58,531 bases of DNA. Source: a bacterium. Lineage in GTDB: Bacteria > Zhuqueibacterota > QNDG01 > JAFGCO01. The stretch covers positions 1-58,531 of the forward strand of contig JAFGCO010000033.1 in assembly GCA_016932575.1 (NCBI GenBank). Reading direction: 5' to 3'. Below are positions 8,470-18,050 of the stretch, one piece after another; position 1 is the first letter of the stretch; each line of letters opens with the position of its first letter. The translations under genes were made by a program, and so were the position numbers. A model generated the notes under the pieces. The model worked only from the letters and a program-made list of their open reading frames with translations. It searched no databases and had not been told where the DNA came from.

Positions 8470-9517
8470 ACTTTTCTTTCTGTTACGGAAGGAGGATGAG
8501 ATTGGATGCAAATATTGATGCACAAACACGATAGAAGAATATCTTCGGATAAGTCGAGAAAAAAGCTGAAGAAAAGCATTTGGCCCAATGGGATATCGAA
8601 AGGGAAATCAAGGTGTAACGAAAGGAGAAGTACCCTCGATAATCTGTTGAGTAATTAGAACAAATCCATCCTTTCATCCTTCCGGTCACCCGGGATATCC
8701 ATCCTGGGCGTGGGATAAACGGGATATCTGTCCCGGAATAGCACCTCATGATTTATGAAAAGACATAAGATTTATCCTGAAAAAGAGTCTTTGTATTTCT
8801 ATACGAGTACGCGGAGTGCCCTGAGTGAGTGATACAACCAAAAAGGAATCGTGTGGCACGAAATATTAATATAAGTTACTGGGTTTCCCGTCGTTAAAAC
8901 ATCGTGAATAAAGTTTCTGGTGAAGCCTTGTATAATTCACAGCAGGTTTGTTGTAGGGTATGTATCTTCTGATTTTTTCTTGTTTTTAGTGATAATTGTT
9001 GTTATACTAGAATAATTATTTTTCCACCAATAACTTACATCTTTTGCGCTGCATAAAATTCTTATGGGGAAAGTGCGATTTCTTTAGGAATTGTAATATT
9101 CCGGACGATCAGAAATACAAGAATTTTACAATAAAAGGGGAAAATGCGACGATAGTGAGATAAAGTGATGGTTCATATTTATCATGCTTTACGGAGGTTT
9201 CAATATAGTGCTGATACCATAGCAGTTTTTATTTTTAAATTAAAAGCATATAAGAAATGGAATTCTTCCAAGAATAATATATATCTAACTATTACAATCT
9301 ATATTACAGAGCAAACGATGGATTAGTAATTGTATAACGCAGGGTATTAAATCAGTTTGTAATTGACCGAAGAACTTACCTAAAATCAGAATATTCAAAG
9401 CTTCGCATTATTTATTTTAAGGTACTGAAGTCTATTACTCCACAATCTTCGGGCAACATAAACAAATATATCTTAATTAAATTAACTTAAGAATATATTA
9501 TATAAGGAAATTAAATA
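8470..9517. other. 1-kb region without a supported gene
   Basis: No convincing coding sequence is visible. A + strand frame of about 50 codons begins at the ATG near 8507 behind AAGGAGG, but its product is very basic and matches no family I recognise. A hairpin-rich stretch at 8683-8745 (CACCCGGGATATCC, ATCCTGGGCG, GGGATATCTGTCCCGG) resembles the family B repeats found near 12.8, 47.8 and 54.8 kb. From 8960 to 9517 the DNA is very AT-rich and probably holds the promoter of the downstream envelope operon; no exact promoter can be assigned. Confidence 0.5.
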
Positions 9518-10111
9518 ATGAAAAAAATCATTTTTTTGGTAATTGTTCTTCATCTATTTATTGCACTATTAAAATGTGGTGGTGGAGTTAAATATTTAAA
9601 GCCAAATGAAGAATCACCCATCAATACGAGTGGTATTTCTGAGACTGATATTAAGATTATGTGCAATGATATTTTGGAAAAAATAAAATCATCCGATTTA
9701 ATCAGGGGTAATTCAATACAGCCTGCAATTGCAATTCTAAAAATAACGAATGAAACATCTGAATATATTAATACAAATGCTTTGATAGAAGAAAACATCA
9801 TTATACCTCTTAAAAGAGGTAATTTTATTCGTTTGATAGAGAGAAAATATTTAAAAAAAATTCTTGAAGAAAAAGTACTAGGGCAAGCTGGTTTTACTGG
9901 TAAAGGTAATGAAATTGAAAATTATTCATTAATTGGGGTTGACTATTATGTGAAAGGGGAATTGAATTCCTTAGAAAAAACATCATTTTCTAAAGAATAT
10001 ATTTTATACACACTATCATTACAATTTCTATCTGTTTCAAATAGTGAAATTGAATATATTTTTCGAACCGAACTAAGAAAATTGAGAAAAAAAGGATTTT
10101 TCAATGAATAA
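9518..10111 (+). CDS. LpoB-like lipoprotein
   Basis: A 197-residue protein with an N-terminal hydrophobic segment ending LLKCGGG, a plausible though non-canonical lipobox. The body matches the pattern of LpoB-type penicillin-binding-protein activators (PF13036-like): MCNDILEKIKSSDLIRGNSIQPAIAILKITNETSEYINTNAL..., then FIRLIERKYLKKILEE and ILGQ-type helix, then GVDYYVKGEL. In enterobacteria LpoB spans the periplasm and activates PBP1b, but many FCB homologues are simply envelope lipoproteins with this CsgG-related fold. It starts behind AAGGAA and is the first of three same-strand AT-rich genes ending at 12626. Family recognition is good; the penicillin-binding partner is inferred. Confidence 0.75.
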   Translation: MKKIIFLVIVLHLFIALLKCGGGVKYLKPNEESPINTSGISETDIKIMCNDILEKIKSSDLIRGNSIQPAIAILKITNETSEYINTNALIEENIIIPLKRGNFIRLIERKYLKKILEEKVLGQAGFTGKGNEIENYSLIGVDYYVKGELNSLEKTSFSKEYILYTLSLQFLSVSNSEIEYIFRTELRKLRKKGFFNE

Positions 10112-10223
10112 TTTCAATGAATTTGTTTTTTATCTGTTTTAAATTTTTATTTCATAAACGAATAAAAGCTTACTGATATATTAGTCAGAGGATTTTTCAA
10201 ATAATTGTGGGAGGTCTAATATC

Positions 10224-12134
10224 ATGATTATCAGAAAATATTTACTATTAATATTAATTCCCTTAATTAATTTTTCATACTTATTTTCTCAAAATATTGT
10301 CAAGAAAATTCCAGGATTTGTATTAATTGATACTGATTTGGGCATTGGTAAATTAAATGATAAAATCAAAGTATACAGACAAATTGGAAATACAAATATT
10401 GAAATTGGTATTGTTGAGCTTCTAAGATTTCAGGATGGTAAGTCTGGTGCGAGAATTATTAAAGAGTTTGAAAATTACCATATTGAACTTGGTGACCGGG
10501 TAAAATGTTCACTCGTTGCTTCAACAGAAAACATACAAATTAATAAAGAAGGTCGGATTTCCCAAAAACTGTCAAATTCAACAAAGGAAACACAAAAAGA
10601 AAAAATAAAACAAACTGAAATAAATATAGATGAAATTTTAGACATTAATTCTATTTCACCTGACGAGAAATTTTTAGATGACAGTGAATTGATAAAGGAA
10701 TCACCAAGAACCGAAGGTTCTGATGATTCAATAAAATTACCTAAAATAAGAAAAAAAAATGGATATTATGATTTCTATGATCAAAACGACTTTACCGCAA
10801 TCTCCAAGAATGATAATGGAGTTGATGAAAATAATAAGCTGCCGGATAGAGAAATTAGCGCATATTTATCTACTCCACAAAATATTGGTGGATACCAACG
10901 AAAATCATATTTCTCACCAAATACGGATTTTAAAAAATTAATCCTTGAATCTGATGAAAATTTTGAGAAAAGTAATTTTGCTGAAGCAAATAATACATAT
11001 GTTAATATAATAAACGGAATACCTGTAAGTGATCCTGTTATTAATAGTTCATATATACCATTACTCTGGAGAGCAGGATATACTTACTTATTAATGGATG
11101 ATTTCAATGAATCATTTAGTTGTCTATCCACAGCGAATCGTCTTTTTGAAACATATATTTTCCCCAATGAAGCTCAACCTACGGGTGCTTTAGCTCATCG
11201 ATTTTTCTCTTTAAAAGAACAAAAGTATTATCTTGGTAATGAAAAAGAAAAAGTGTACAGCTATTTTTTATCATCATTTTCAGCTTTAAAAGCGAATAAT
11301 GTTGAAAATGCAATAAGAGAAGCTAGAAGGGGTTTAAGAATAAGTCAAGATTATCCTATTTTATATCTTGTATTGGGTAATGCACTTTATCAAAATGGGG
11401 AATTTGATAATGCAAAATCAATGTATAGAAAAGCATTACAGTTAAATCCACAAATTACCAGCTTAGATCCAATTTGTAAAAATGGATTTTTAAATAAGAA
11501 AGGTATTATATCAATTTTTTTAATACCTCAAAGGAAGTGGGAAATCGAGTTTGATTTTTCAGATAAATTTTATCCTGTAGTTGCAGAAAAATTTTCTCAG
11601 TCGTTAGATCAGAAACAGATCGGTCGAAGTATCAATAATAATTTCAAAGATTTAGTTGGATGGATAGGACATGAAATAATCACATTTTTTGCACCGATTG
11701 GGATTGGTATTGCTGTTGGCAACTATGCAAAAAAGCCAGAGACAGGGCTTATCACAGGTGGGATAAGTATGGCAACAACGAATATACTTTTCGGTACTTC
11801 CGATTATCTTAAATCAACAGTAATTGTAGGCGCTTTTACTATCGATATGATATCTATATTTGCTGAAGCTATGTCAGGCGAGAAATCTTCAAGTAAAAAG
11901 GATAGAGAATTATTTATGGAAGAAGCTATGGAATGGATTGGTGGATATGAAGAGTATATTGCACAACTTCAATATTTCTATTTAATCCCTATGAGAATAG
12001 GTGTCTGTTACATACAAACTTCTCCAGGTGATTATGTATTAACTTTTAACTTAGATAATAAAAGTGTTTCGAAATATGTAAGTGTGAAAGAAAATAACGT
12101 TACAAATGTATTATTATTCAACAAAGGAGAATAA
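10224..12134 (+). CDS. Exported TPR protein with PEGA-like C-terminus
   Basis: A 636-residue protein starting at ATG 10224 behind GGGAGG, with a signal peptide ending near LFSQ. Residues 25-95 form a small beta domain (FVLIDTDLGIGKLNDKIKVYR, shown here in part) of the type seen before TPR regions in envelope proteins. A low-complexity acidic/basic stretch follows (about 110-220). Residues 235-430 contain TPR-like helices (ILYLVLGNALYQNGEFDNAKSMYRKALQLNP is the clearest repeat). A glycine-rich hydrophobic segment near 480-545 could insert in a membrane, and the final 50 residues (RIGVCYIQTSPGDYVLTF) resemble a PEGA surface domain. It is encoded with the LpoB-like lipoprotein and the small protein at 12138, suggesting one envelope complex. 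The precise role is unknown. Confidence 0.7.
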   Translation: MIIRKYLLLILIPLINFSYLFSQNIVKKIPGFVLIDTDLGIGKLNDKIKVYRQIGNTNIEIGIVELLRFQDGKSGARIIKEFENYHIELGDRVKCSLVASTENIQINKEGRISQKLSNSTKETQKEKIKQTEINIDEILDINSISPDEKFLDDSELIKESPRTEGSDDSIKLPKIRKKNGYYDFYDQNDFTAISKNDNGVDENNKLPDREISAYLSTPQNIGGYQRKSYFSPNTDFKKLILESDENFEKSNFAEANNTYVNIINGIPVSDPVINSSYIPLLWRAGYTYLLMDDFNESFSCLSTANRLFETYIFPNEAQPTGALAHRFFSLKEQKYYLGNEKEKVYSYFLSSFSALKANNVENAIREARRGLRISQDYPILYLVLGNALYQNGEFDNAKSMYRKALQLNPQITSLDPICKNGFLNKKGIISIFLIPQRKWEIEFDFSDKFYPVVAEKFSQSLDQKQIGRSINNNFKDLVGWIGHEIITFFAPIGIGIAVGNYAKKPETGLITGGISMATTNILFGTSDYLKSTVIVGAFTIDMISIFAEAMSGEKSSSKKDRELFMEEAMEWIGGYEEYIAQLQYFYLIPMRIGVCYIQTSPGDYVLTFNLDNKSVSKYVSVKENNVTNVLLFNKGE

Positions 12135-12137
12135 AAC

Positions 12138-12626
12138 ATGAGATTTATAATATATTTTTTCTTAATTACATTTTTAATATGTCCTTTGGTTTCTGAAGCC
12201 AAGTTTAATTTTTCTTTCGATGTCTACCAAAAAAATAATAAAGGTTCAAACATATTACGTATTAGCCCATTGGGGCATCGTGGAGGATTCAGTACGTCTA
12301 TGATTGAAGCTGTCTCAGAAGACATTGGTTCATTTTTTCCTTTATATGCTAATATTATTTTGTTCAATATAAGTCATCCTTGGTTAAAGCCTAAATATTT
12401 TGAAAGCAAGCATACTACTCGTGTGCCAATATTTTCGTCCTACATTTATTTTGGTTTTGGTTATGCTGGCGATTCATATAGAAGGATTGGATTATCTTTT
12501 TATTTTAATCCAATAGTTGCTGTACCACTAGAATTAAAGATAGATTATATGAATTATAACCGTACTGAAAGTACCAGTTTAATTGTCTCATATGCCATTG
12601 GAACTTGGTTGTCAATTGGTAGATAG
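12138..12626 (+). CDS. Small exported protein, probable outer-membrane or periplasmic beta protein
   Basis: A 162-residue protein that starts 3 bases after the preceding stop, so it is very likely translated from the same mRNA. A signal peptide (FLITFLICPLVSEA) is followed by aromatic-rich alternating strands: YIYFGFGYAGDSYRRIGLSFYF and LIVSYAIGTWLSIGR are typical of short outer-membrane beta structures. No family name can be given. Its position suggests it works with the TPR protein and the LpoB-like lipoprotein. Confidence 0.7.
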   Translation: MRFIIYFFLITFLICPLVSEAKFNFSFDVYQKNNKGSNILRISPLGHRGGFSTSMIEAVSEDIGSFFPLYANIILFNISHPWLKPKYFESKHTTRVPIFSSYIYFGFGYAGDSYRRIGLSFYFNPIVAVPLELKIDYMNYNRTESTSLIVSYAIGTWLSIGR

Positions 12627-13180
12627 ATATAGTCATTTGATTGTTCCATATATCATGCTCCCGCAAACCGAGTGAGTTCCCTAATCCACTAAACAAAAGC
12701 TGGAAGAGAAATAGACTATTGAAGGATGACACTACATTCTAATATTGTACATGCACAATTGTTACTGATCGCCCGGGAGTTCATAATCCCAGGCGTGTAA
12801 TAGGGAAGGATATTAATTCTCTGTTGGGTTTGGTGGGTGAAAGGCAGACTTGCCTGAGATGGATCAGGCAATTGTATATTTTTAACTATTAAAAGAGAAA
12901 AGGCCTGGCCGCCGAAAAATCTCTAAAAATCTGGATTCAACTCACGAAAGAACTGAAATTCCTTCCGATCTGACAATAATAGTTATTTAATTATTATTGG
13001 TTCGGGATTCAGACATCATCCCCCTTATCACGATTGTAACAATCCCCATTCAAAGAAGGGATAAAAAGGCTGTGGGTGTTGCGAAGCAACACCCTTATGC
13101 AAAAGATTGATTGATTTTTATTATATGTTTTTTTACAATGAATTGTAAGGGAACTCAGTATTTTGGGAGGGAATAGAATC
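12627..13180. other. Gene-free interval with three repeat-type structures
   Basis: Three elements are visible. (1) 12764-12805 has CTGATCGCCCGGGA and ATCCCAGGCG, a short family B copy nearly identical at its left end to the element at 47758. (2) 12850-12871 is a perfect 8-bp stem, TTGCCTGA/TCAGGCAA, with a 6-base loop. (3) 12893-12962 matches the interior of the long repeat at 14641 (GGCCTGGCCGCCGAAAAATCT) and ends abruptly, so it is a decayed fragment. The remainder is AT-rich with no gene. Confidence 0.55.
13048..13094 (+). repeat. Short repeat ending in a 9-bp hairpin (family C)
   Basis: CATTCAAAGAAGGGATAAAA is followed by the perfect stem GGGTGTTGC/GCAACACCC around a GAA loop at 13074-13094. 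A second copy of the same layout, CATTCAGTGAAGGGAACAAG followed by an ATTGC-GAA-GCAAT hairpin, lies at 18244-18306. Each copy sits upstream of the next gene. No T-run follows the stem, so it is not a classical terminator. Confidence 0.45.
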
Positions 13181-14611
13181 ATGTTGAATAAAAAAATTAC
13201 CCTTTTATTCATTTTATCGCTCTGTGTGTCATTTTCTTTCGGCTCAGAATACAATCCATTGCCGAATACCCTTGAATATAAGCTTGATTTAAGTGTCGAA
13301 TACGGCACAAAGATGTTGTACGGTCAATGTGAAATATCCATTTTAAATGACACGGAACAAGCGATTGAGAATATTCCCGTTTTATTGTACCGGTTGCTTT
13401 CGGTTAAAAATATTACAGATGATAAAGGCAGAGTCCTGCCTTTTAATCAAAACGTTGTCAGTATCTTGGACTGGCAGGAAATACAGGTCAATTATATCGA
13501 GATTTCTTTAAATGATATTCTTAATCCGGGGGAACAGATAAAAATTGATATCAGTTATGAAGGATATTTATTCGGGTATTCGGCGGAAGGATGGCGTTAT
13601 GTGAAAGACCATATCGATGAAAAATTTACCATAATAAGAACCGATGGTTTTGGTTATCCCATGGTTGGTTATCCTGACGATCAATACATGATGAGTGTCT
13701 ATGATCAGTATGATTATCTGATCAATATTACCGTGCCGGATGAGATGACTGCCGTAACCGGAGGCAAGCTGATTGAAAAGAAAAAAACCGGCAATAATAT
13801 AATATTTACATATCAGAATAAAAAGCCGTCCTGGCGGTTGGACATTGCGGTTTCAGATTACCGGATTGATCAAAAGGGTGAAAACCGGGTCTATTATTTT
13901 GCCGGTGACAGCCTCGGTGCTGATAAAGTCATAAACGCTTTACAGACTTCTTTGGATTTATACACCCAATGGTTCGGTCCTCTGAAAAATAATCAGGGAT
14001 TGACAATTATAGAAGTCCCCGAAGGATACGGCTCACAACAGGATGTCAATGCGATTATTTTGACTGCTGATCATTTTAAAGCGAAAAAAGAGATGATTGG
14101 CATTTATCATGAGGCCGCACACTTATGGAATGTCACCCATTTGGATGATCAGCCATGTCGGTTTGAAAGTGAGGGATTTGCACAATTTTTACAGTTTTTA
14201 TTATTGGAGAAACTGGATAACAGGGAAAATGCGGTTTCTGAAGCCGCGCAAAGGTTTCTTGATCGGGTCAGGAATGATTTTAACGAGAACAAGGAATATC
14301 AAACGGTTCCGATCAGGGATTACGGGATCCGTGATATGACCGATTATTCGTATACCCTGGGAATGGCGGTGTTTGCCATTTTTTATGATTTGGTCGGACA
14401 GGATCATTTTAATCATATTATCGGATCGTTCTATTCTGAGAATTATTCAACAGGCGCTACCCTCGATGAATTTGTACATCACTGTAAAACACTGGCACCG
14501 GTGGATCTGGAACAATTTTTTAATGACTGGATTTACACAACCAGCGGAATCAAACAGATGATGAAAGGGGCGACATTTAAGGAGCTGTTAGCGTTGTATT
14601 CAGGTGGTTAG
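13181..14611 (+). CDS. M1-like (gluzincin) secreted metallopeptidase
   Basis: A 476-residue exported protein with a signal peptide ending FSFGSE. Residues 20-190 form the beta-sandwich that precedes the catalytic domain in M1 aminopeptidases (LSVEYGTKMLYGQCEISILN, ALF-type start). The zinc motif is HEAAHLW at H310-E311-x-x-H314, with E331 in SEGFAQF as the probable third ligand. Only 16 residues separate H314 and E331, compared with 18 in classical M1 enzymes. The GAMEN substrate motif is not visible, so this is a divergent M1-like enzyme with uncertain specificity. The start chosen is ATG 13181 behind GGGAGG; an upstream in-frame TTG overlaps that site. It stands alone between repeat-rich gaps. 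Confidence 0.8.
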   Translation: MLNKKITLLFILSLCVSFSFGSEYNPLPNTLEYKLDLSVEYGTKMLYGQCEISILNDTEQAIENIPVLLYRLLSVKNITDDKGRVLPFNQNVVSILDWQEIQVNYIEISLNDILNPGEQIKIDISYEGYLFGYSAEGWRYVKDHIDEKFTIIRTDGFGYPMVGYPDDQYMMSVYDQYDYLINITVPDEMTAVTGGKLIEKKKTGNNIIFTYQNKKPSWRLDIAVSDYRIDQKGENRVYYFAGDSLGADKVINALQTSLDLYTQWFGPLKNNQGLTIIEVPEGYGSQQDVNAIILTADHFKAKKEMIGIYHEAAHLWNVTHLDDQPCRFESEGFAQFLQFLLLEKLDNRENAVSEAAQRFLDRVRNDFNENKEYQTVPIRDYGIRDMTDYSYTLGMAVFAIFYDLVGQDHFNHIIGSFYSENYSTGATLDEFVHHCKTLAPVDLEQFFNDWIYTTSGIKQMMKGATFKELLALYSGG

Positions 14612-14640
14612 CTCAGGTATTTTATCATAAAAAGACTATG

Positions 14641-14987
14641 GATATTAATATAAAATCCCACTTTCTTTTCAAAAAGAAAGCGGGAAATAAAAGGTCTGGC
14701 TACCGAAAAATCTCCTAAAATCCGATTCCGCTCACGGAAGGACTGTAACTCCCCCGTGAGATAGTAAAGCTTATCTCACGGGGGAGTTACAGTCCTTCTT
14801 ATCGTTCGCTGCATACGGATTTTCATACGGAGATTTTTCGAATGCCAGGAAGCCCATACCCGCCAAATAGAATGGCTGGCATGCCTGCCAGGAAGAAAAA
14901 GTAATAAGCTGGAGAAGAGATGTTTAAAACATCGCACCTTTTCGGGCAATGATTACAAGCCACCGCCTCTGGCGGTGGTAGTTGACT
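14641..14987 (+). repeat. Long palindromic repeat A, copy 1 (347 bp)
   Basis: This is an intergenic element that recurs at 19835-20183 in the same orientation with conserved order of parts. It contains four stem-loops: CCCACTTTCTTTT with its near-perfect complement (14657-14684); a perfect 27-bp stem with an 8-base loop, arms 14737-14763 and 14772-14798; the near-palindrome GGCTGGCATGCCTGCC (14874-14889); and CCACCGCC-TCT-GGCGGTGG (14960-14978). No coding frame is evident inside. It could be a non-autonomous mobile element or a structured RNA. Confidence 0.8.
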
Positions 14988-15119
14988 TCTGCAGATTACA
15001 GGGGGGAGACAAACTTACAGAAACAAAAAAGAAGCTGCTTGTCAAGTGACATAACAATGAATCCGTCATTTATTGTGATTCGGGAGATGAAAGGCAACCT
15101 TAAATTAAAGGAATATATT

Positions 15120-16529
15120 ATGCGGATCAAAAAAACCACGACCGGTATTATCATGCTGTTACTCGTCACGTGCCCTTTATTCAGCCGGGAAACTGACTGG
15201 CCTGAACCGCGCTGGGGTCATTCCATGGTGGTCATAGATACGGCTCTCTACATTTTTGGAGGAGCGGACAGCAAAACAGGGCTTCAAAAGATGTTCAACA
15301 GCGCATCTTACCATAATGATCTTTGGCATTTTTGGGAATTTTCTTTTCTTCAGTATGAATCACAATATGAGGAAGATGCACCTTCTCCGCGTTGCGGGCA
15401 TGCAGTTGACATTCGATACCAGTCGAATAGTATGTTCCTCACCGGCGGTCGAGGTGCCGAAGGTCCTGTGAACGATCTGTACGTTTTCTATCCGTCCGGA
15501 GGATCCTTTGGAGAAGGAAGCTTTGGTGAAATACATTGCAACATCCCGTTGGAATATGCGCCCCGATACAGTCACACGGCCAATGTCATCGGAAACCATG
15601 CTTACATCCTCGGTGGTACAGATGAAGCCGGAAACGGCCTTTCAGACTTCTGGCAGTATGGATTTTTTACAGGCCAATGGACACCGCTTGAGGATTTTCC
15701 CAGCCCCATTTCGGGCCATGGCTCAGTTGTGCTGGATGAGGATCATCTTCTGGTTTTCTGCGGAGGGGATCCTGGGTCCAACACCAACTATAACGACATT
15801 TATGAATACACAATTTCTACCAACACCTGGAAAAAAGTGGGGAATACAGGGGATCCGATGCCGGGTGTCCGGGACATTTCCTGGGCCTTTGACGAACCGG
15901 GCAAGAAGGTATACATGATGGGGGGTGTGACAGACAATGGCCTCCAGAGCGCACTGTTTCAATTGGATGTCAGTGAGGTGCTCAGTACCGGCCTTATCCA
16001 TAATGTTCGTCTCAGCGATTTTATCGTCCAGTATTTTGTCTACTGTCTCCAGTGCAGGCTGGCCTTCCTTCCTTTGACTGTTCAAAAAAGATCCGCCGGA
16101 GGAGAATCACAGGGGTATCTTTATCTCTTCGGCGGCATGAATGAAGACAGCGTGGCCACCAATCAGATGCTGCGCTATAACATTGCAGGCAATCAATGGG
16201 CGGAACTGACGGAGACAGGATGGCAGGATATTCGAACGGAGATCGAAGAAAATCATGATCATCCATGTCAATTCATTTTAAACCAAAATTATCCCAATCC
16301 GTTTAATGGGGAAACCCGGATTACATATTCACTTTCCCGGCAGGGACAGGTACAATTGAATATATTTGATACAAAAGGCAGGCAAATCGAAACACTGATC
16401 AATGATGTGCAGAATGCCGGTGAGCACATATGCTTCTATAGGGCCGATGGTTTGCCCGGCGGCATATATTTTATCCGGTTGCAGACGGATAAGGAACAAT
16501 GGACCAGAAAGGCAGTGCTGATAAAATGA
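15120..16529 (+). CDS. Secreted Kelch-repeat beta-propeller with T9SS sorting domain
   Basis: A 469-residue exported protein. The ATG at 15120 is chosen because it is followed directly by a signal peptide (MRIKKTTTGIIMLLLVTCPL) and preceded by AAAGGA; the frame is open further upstream into repeat A but without support. Kelch repeats are clear: PEPRWGHSMVVIDTALYIFGG, SPRCGHAVDI...MFLTGGRG, APRYSHTANVIGNHAYILGG, and later LYLFGGMNED. The sorting domain begins at NYPNPFNG near residue 390 and ends RKAVLIK. Kelch propellers bind carbohydrate or protein; the galactose-oxidase copper residues cannot be identified here, so no enzyme activity is claimed. The gene begins about 130 bases after the end of repeat A. 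Confidence 0.85.
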   Translation: MRIKKTTTGIIMLLLVTCPLFSRETDWPEPRWGHSMVVIDTALYIFGGADSKTGLQKMFNSASYHNDLWHFWEFSFLQYESQYEEDAPSPRCGHAVDIRYQSNSMFLTGGRGAEGPVNDLYVFYPSGGSFGEGSFGEIHCNIPLEYAPRYSHTANVIGNHAYILGGTDEAGNGLSDFWQYGFFTGQWTPLEDFPSPISGHGSVVLDEDHLLVFCGGDPGSNTNYNDIYEYTISTNTWKKVGNTGDPMPGVRDISWAFDEPGKKVYMMGGVTDNGLQSALFQLDVSEVLSTGLIHNVRLSDFIVQYFVYCLQCRLAFLPLTVQKRSAGGESQGYLYLFGGMNEDSVATNQMLRYNIAGNQWAELTETGWQDIRTEIEENHDHPCQFILNQNYPNPFNGETRITYSLSRQGQVQLNIFDTKGRQIETLINDVQNAGEHICFYRADGLPGGIYFIRLQTDKEQWTRKAVLIK

Positions 16530-16625
16530 GGGTGAACAAAGAGGCTGCCGTAATATCTGCATCACTGGTGAATTCATGAATCACCAATGATGATGTGCTC
16601 AGATTAACCAACGGGGATGATTAAA

Positions 16626-18050
16626 ATGAAGACTTTCATGCGTATTTTTCGGATGGCGTTTTCAGGACTGTTTTTGTGGAGTATGGTTTACGGGGATCCG
16701 GGTGGATTGACAGGGCAATGGCAGGCCAGGGATTCGGAGGGAGAATCTTTTCGTGTGGTGTTTCAATCGGATGGTACGGGCAAACTCGATGCCGAGCCTT
16801 TTACATATAAAATGGATGGCAATATATTAACCCTGAATACCGGAGAAGGGGCGCAATTGATTCTGACGTGTCAAAGACAGGGCAATGGCTGGGTGCTTGC
16901 CATGGGTGATGTGTATTCAATAAAATTAAGTCCTCTGTCAGGACAGACACCCGGAACAGGCAGGGCCCTGTCGCAGGGAGCCGCCAATGAAAACAGAAAA
17001 GACGGTCCGTCTTCTTCGGTATCTGGCCAACCGGGTTCAAGAGCGGTTGTTTCGAGTCTGGCCGGTTCGGGCATACGCTTTGTGCGGGAAGAGGGAAACG
17101 GACAATTCGGATGGGTTCAAATCAATCCTCAGACGAGTCAGGTTTCGCTGATCCGGTCTTTTCCGGATACCTATATCTGCAGCCCGGCCATATCGGGCGA
17201 CGGGTCTGTTGTTATTTTTGCTGTCCGCCATCCGCGTCAGCCGCATCTTATCGGTGAGGTGAACGGTCAGCGTTTTGATCTTGCCTTTCCTCCGGATCAG
17301 GATATGCAGGTACGGCATCCCACTATGTCCAGGGACTGTAAGCTGCTGGCCTTTACCATTCGCAGCTCGAAGCATGTCGGTAATGTTGATGTGCACGACT
17401 GGAATACGGGTGCTTACGATCATACATATATGGCTGTGGGAACCTGGTACAAGGTGGTTTCTATCAATCTGAATACCGGGAAACAGCAGGCGGTTTATCA
17501 TGACGATGACCTGGTTCCGGATGTGATGAAGAAGCGGGGTCTGGGACCGGTATTTTCTCCTGTGGAAGACATCCTCGTATATGCAGATAATCTGCGTATC
17601 TATGTCTGTGACAGCTATTCAGGGCGGAATCTGCGGACGTTTCAGGCACCCACCGGATCAACGGGGGGATGGACAGGAACAATGGAAGTCAGTGAATACT
17701 CGGGACTGGCCTTTTCACCGGACGGTAAAATGATTGCCTATTTGAGCCAGGGACAGGCAGATATTGCGATTTCTCCTGATCTTATTGTTTTAATGGATGT
17801 GCGCACGGGAAATTCGCGTTTCATCAGATTGCCCAGACAATCCAACCTGAGCGGATGTGCGCGGCACGGGCTGATCTATCTGGATTTTTCTCTGGACGGA
17901 CGGCAGCTTGTTTTCAGTGCTTCTGTGATGAACCAGCAGCGTGAGATTGTCGGACCCTTCCTGTGTGTGGTAGATCTTCAGACAGGTTCAGTTTCGGCAC
18001 TGGATGCCGCGGGAACCGGCGCTTCGGATCCGGTATGGAAAGGGCGCTGA
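16626..18050 (+). CDS. Exported WD40/TolB-like beta-propeller protein
   Basis: A 474-residue protein with a signal peptide (FSGLFLWSMVYG). Residues 25-115 form a small lipocalin-like or META-like beta unit (LTGQWQARDSEGESFRVVF). Residues 150 to the end hold PD40/TolB-type propeller blades, shown by SPDGKMIAYLSQG, SLDGRQLVFSAS and SGDGSVVIFAVR. Such proteins bind partners in the periplasm. ATG 16626 is preferred because GGGG lies about 10 bases upstream; an in-frame ATG at 16617 is too close to that site but cannot be excluded. There is no sorting domain. The function remains unknown beyond the fold. Confidence 0.75.
   Translation: MKTFMRIFRMAFSGLFLWSMVYGDPGGLTGQWQARDSEGESFRVVFQSDGTGKLDAEPFTYKMDGNILTLNTGEGAQLILTCQRQGNGWVLAMGDVYSIKLSPLSGQTPGTGRALSQGAANENRKDGPSSSVSGQPGSRAVVSSLAGSGIRFVREEGNGQFGWVQINPQTSQVSLIRSFPDTYICSPAISGDGSVVIFAVRHPRQPHLIGEVNGQRFDLAFPPDQDMQVRHPTMSRDCKLLAFTIRSSKHVGNVDVHDWNTGAYDHTYMAVGTWYKVVSINLNTGKQQAVYHDDDLVPDVMKKRGLGPVFSPVEDILVYADNLRIYVCDSYSGRNLRTFQAPTGSTGGWTGTMEVSEYSGLAFSPDGKMIAYLSQGQADIAISPDLIVLMDVRTGNSRFIRLPRQSNLSGCARHGLIYLDFSLDGRQLVFSASVMNQQREIVGPFLCVVDLQTGSVSALDAAGTGASDPVWKGR

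Noticed and set aside
8507..8662. About 50-codon basic frame after AAGGAGG
   Set aside because: The product matches no family I recognise, and a resemblance to a group II maturase segment was too weak to hold.
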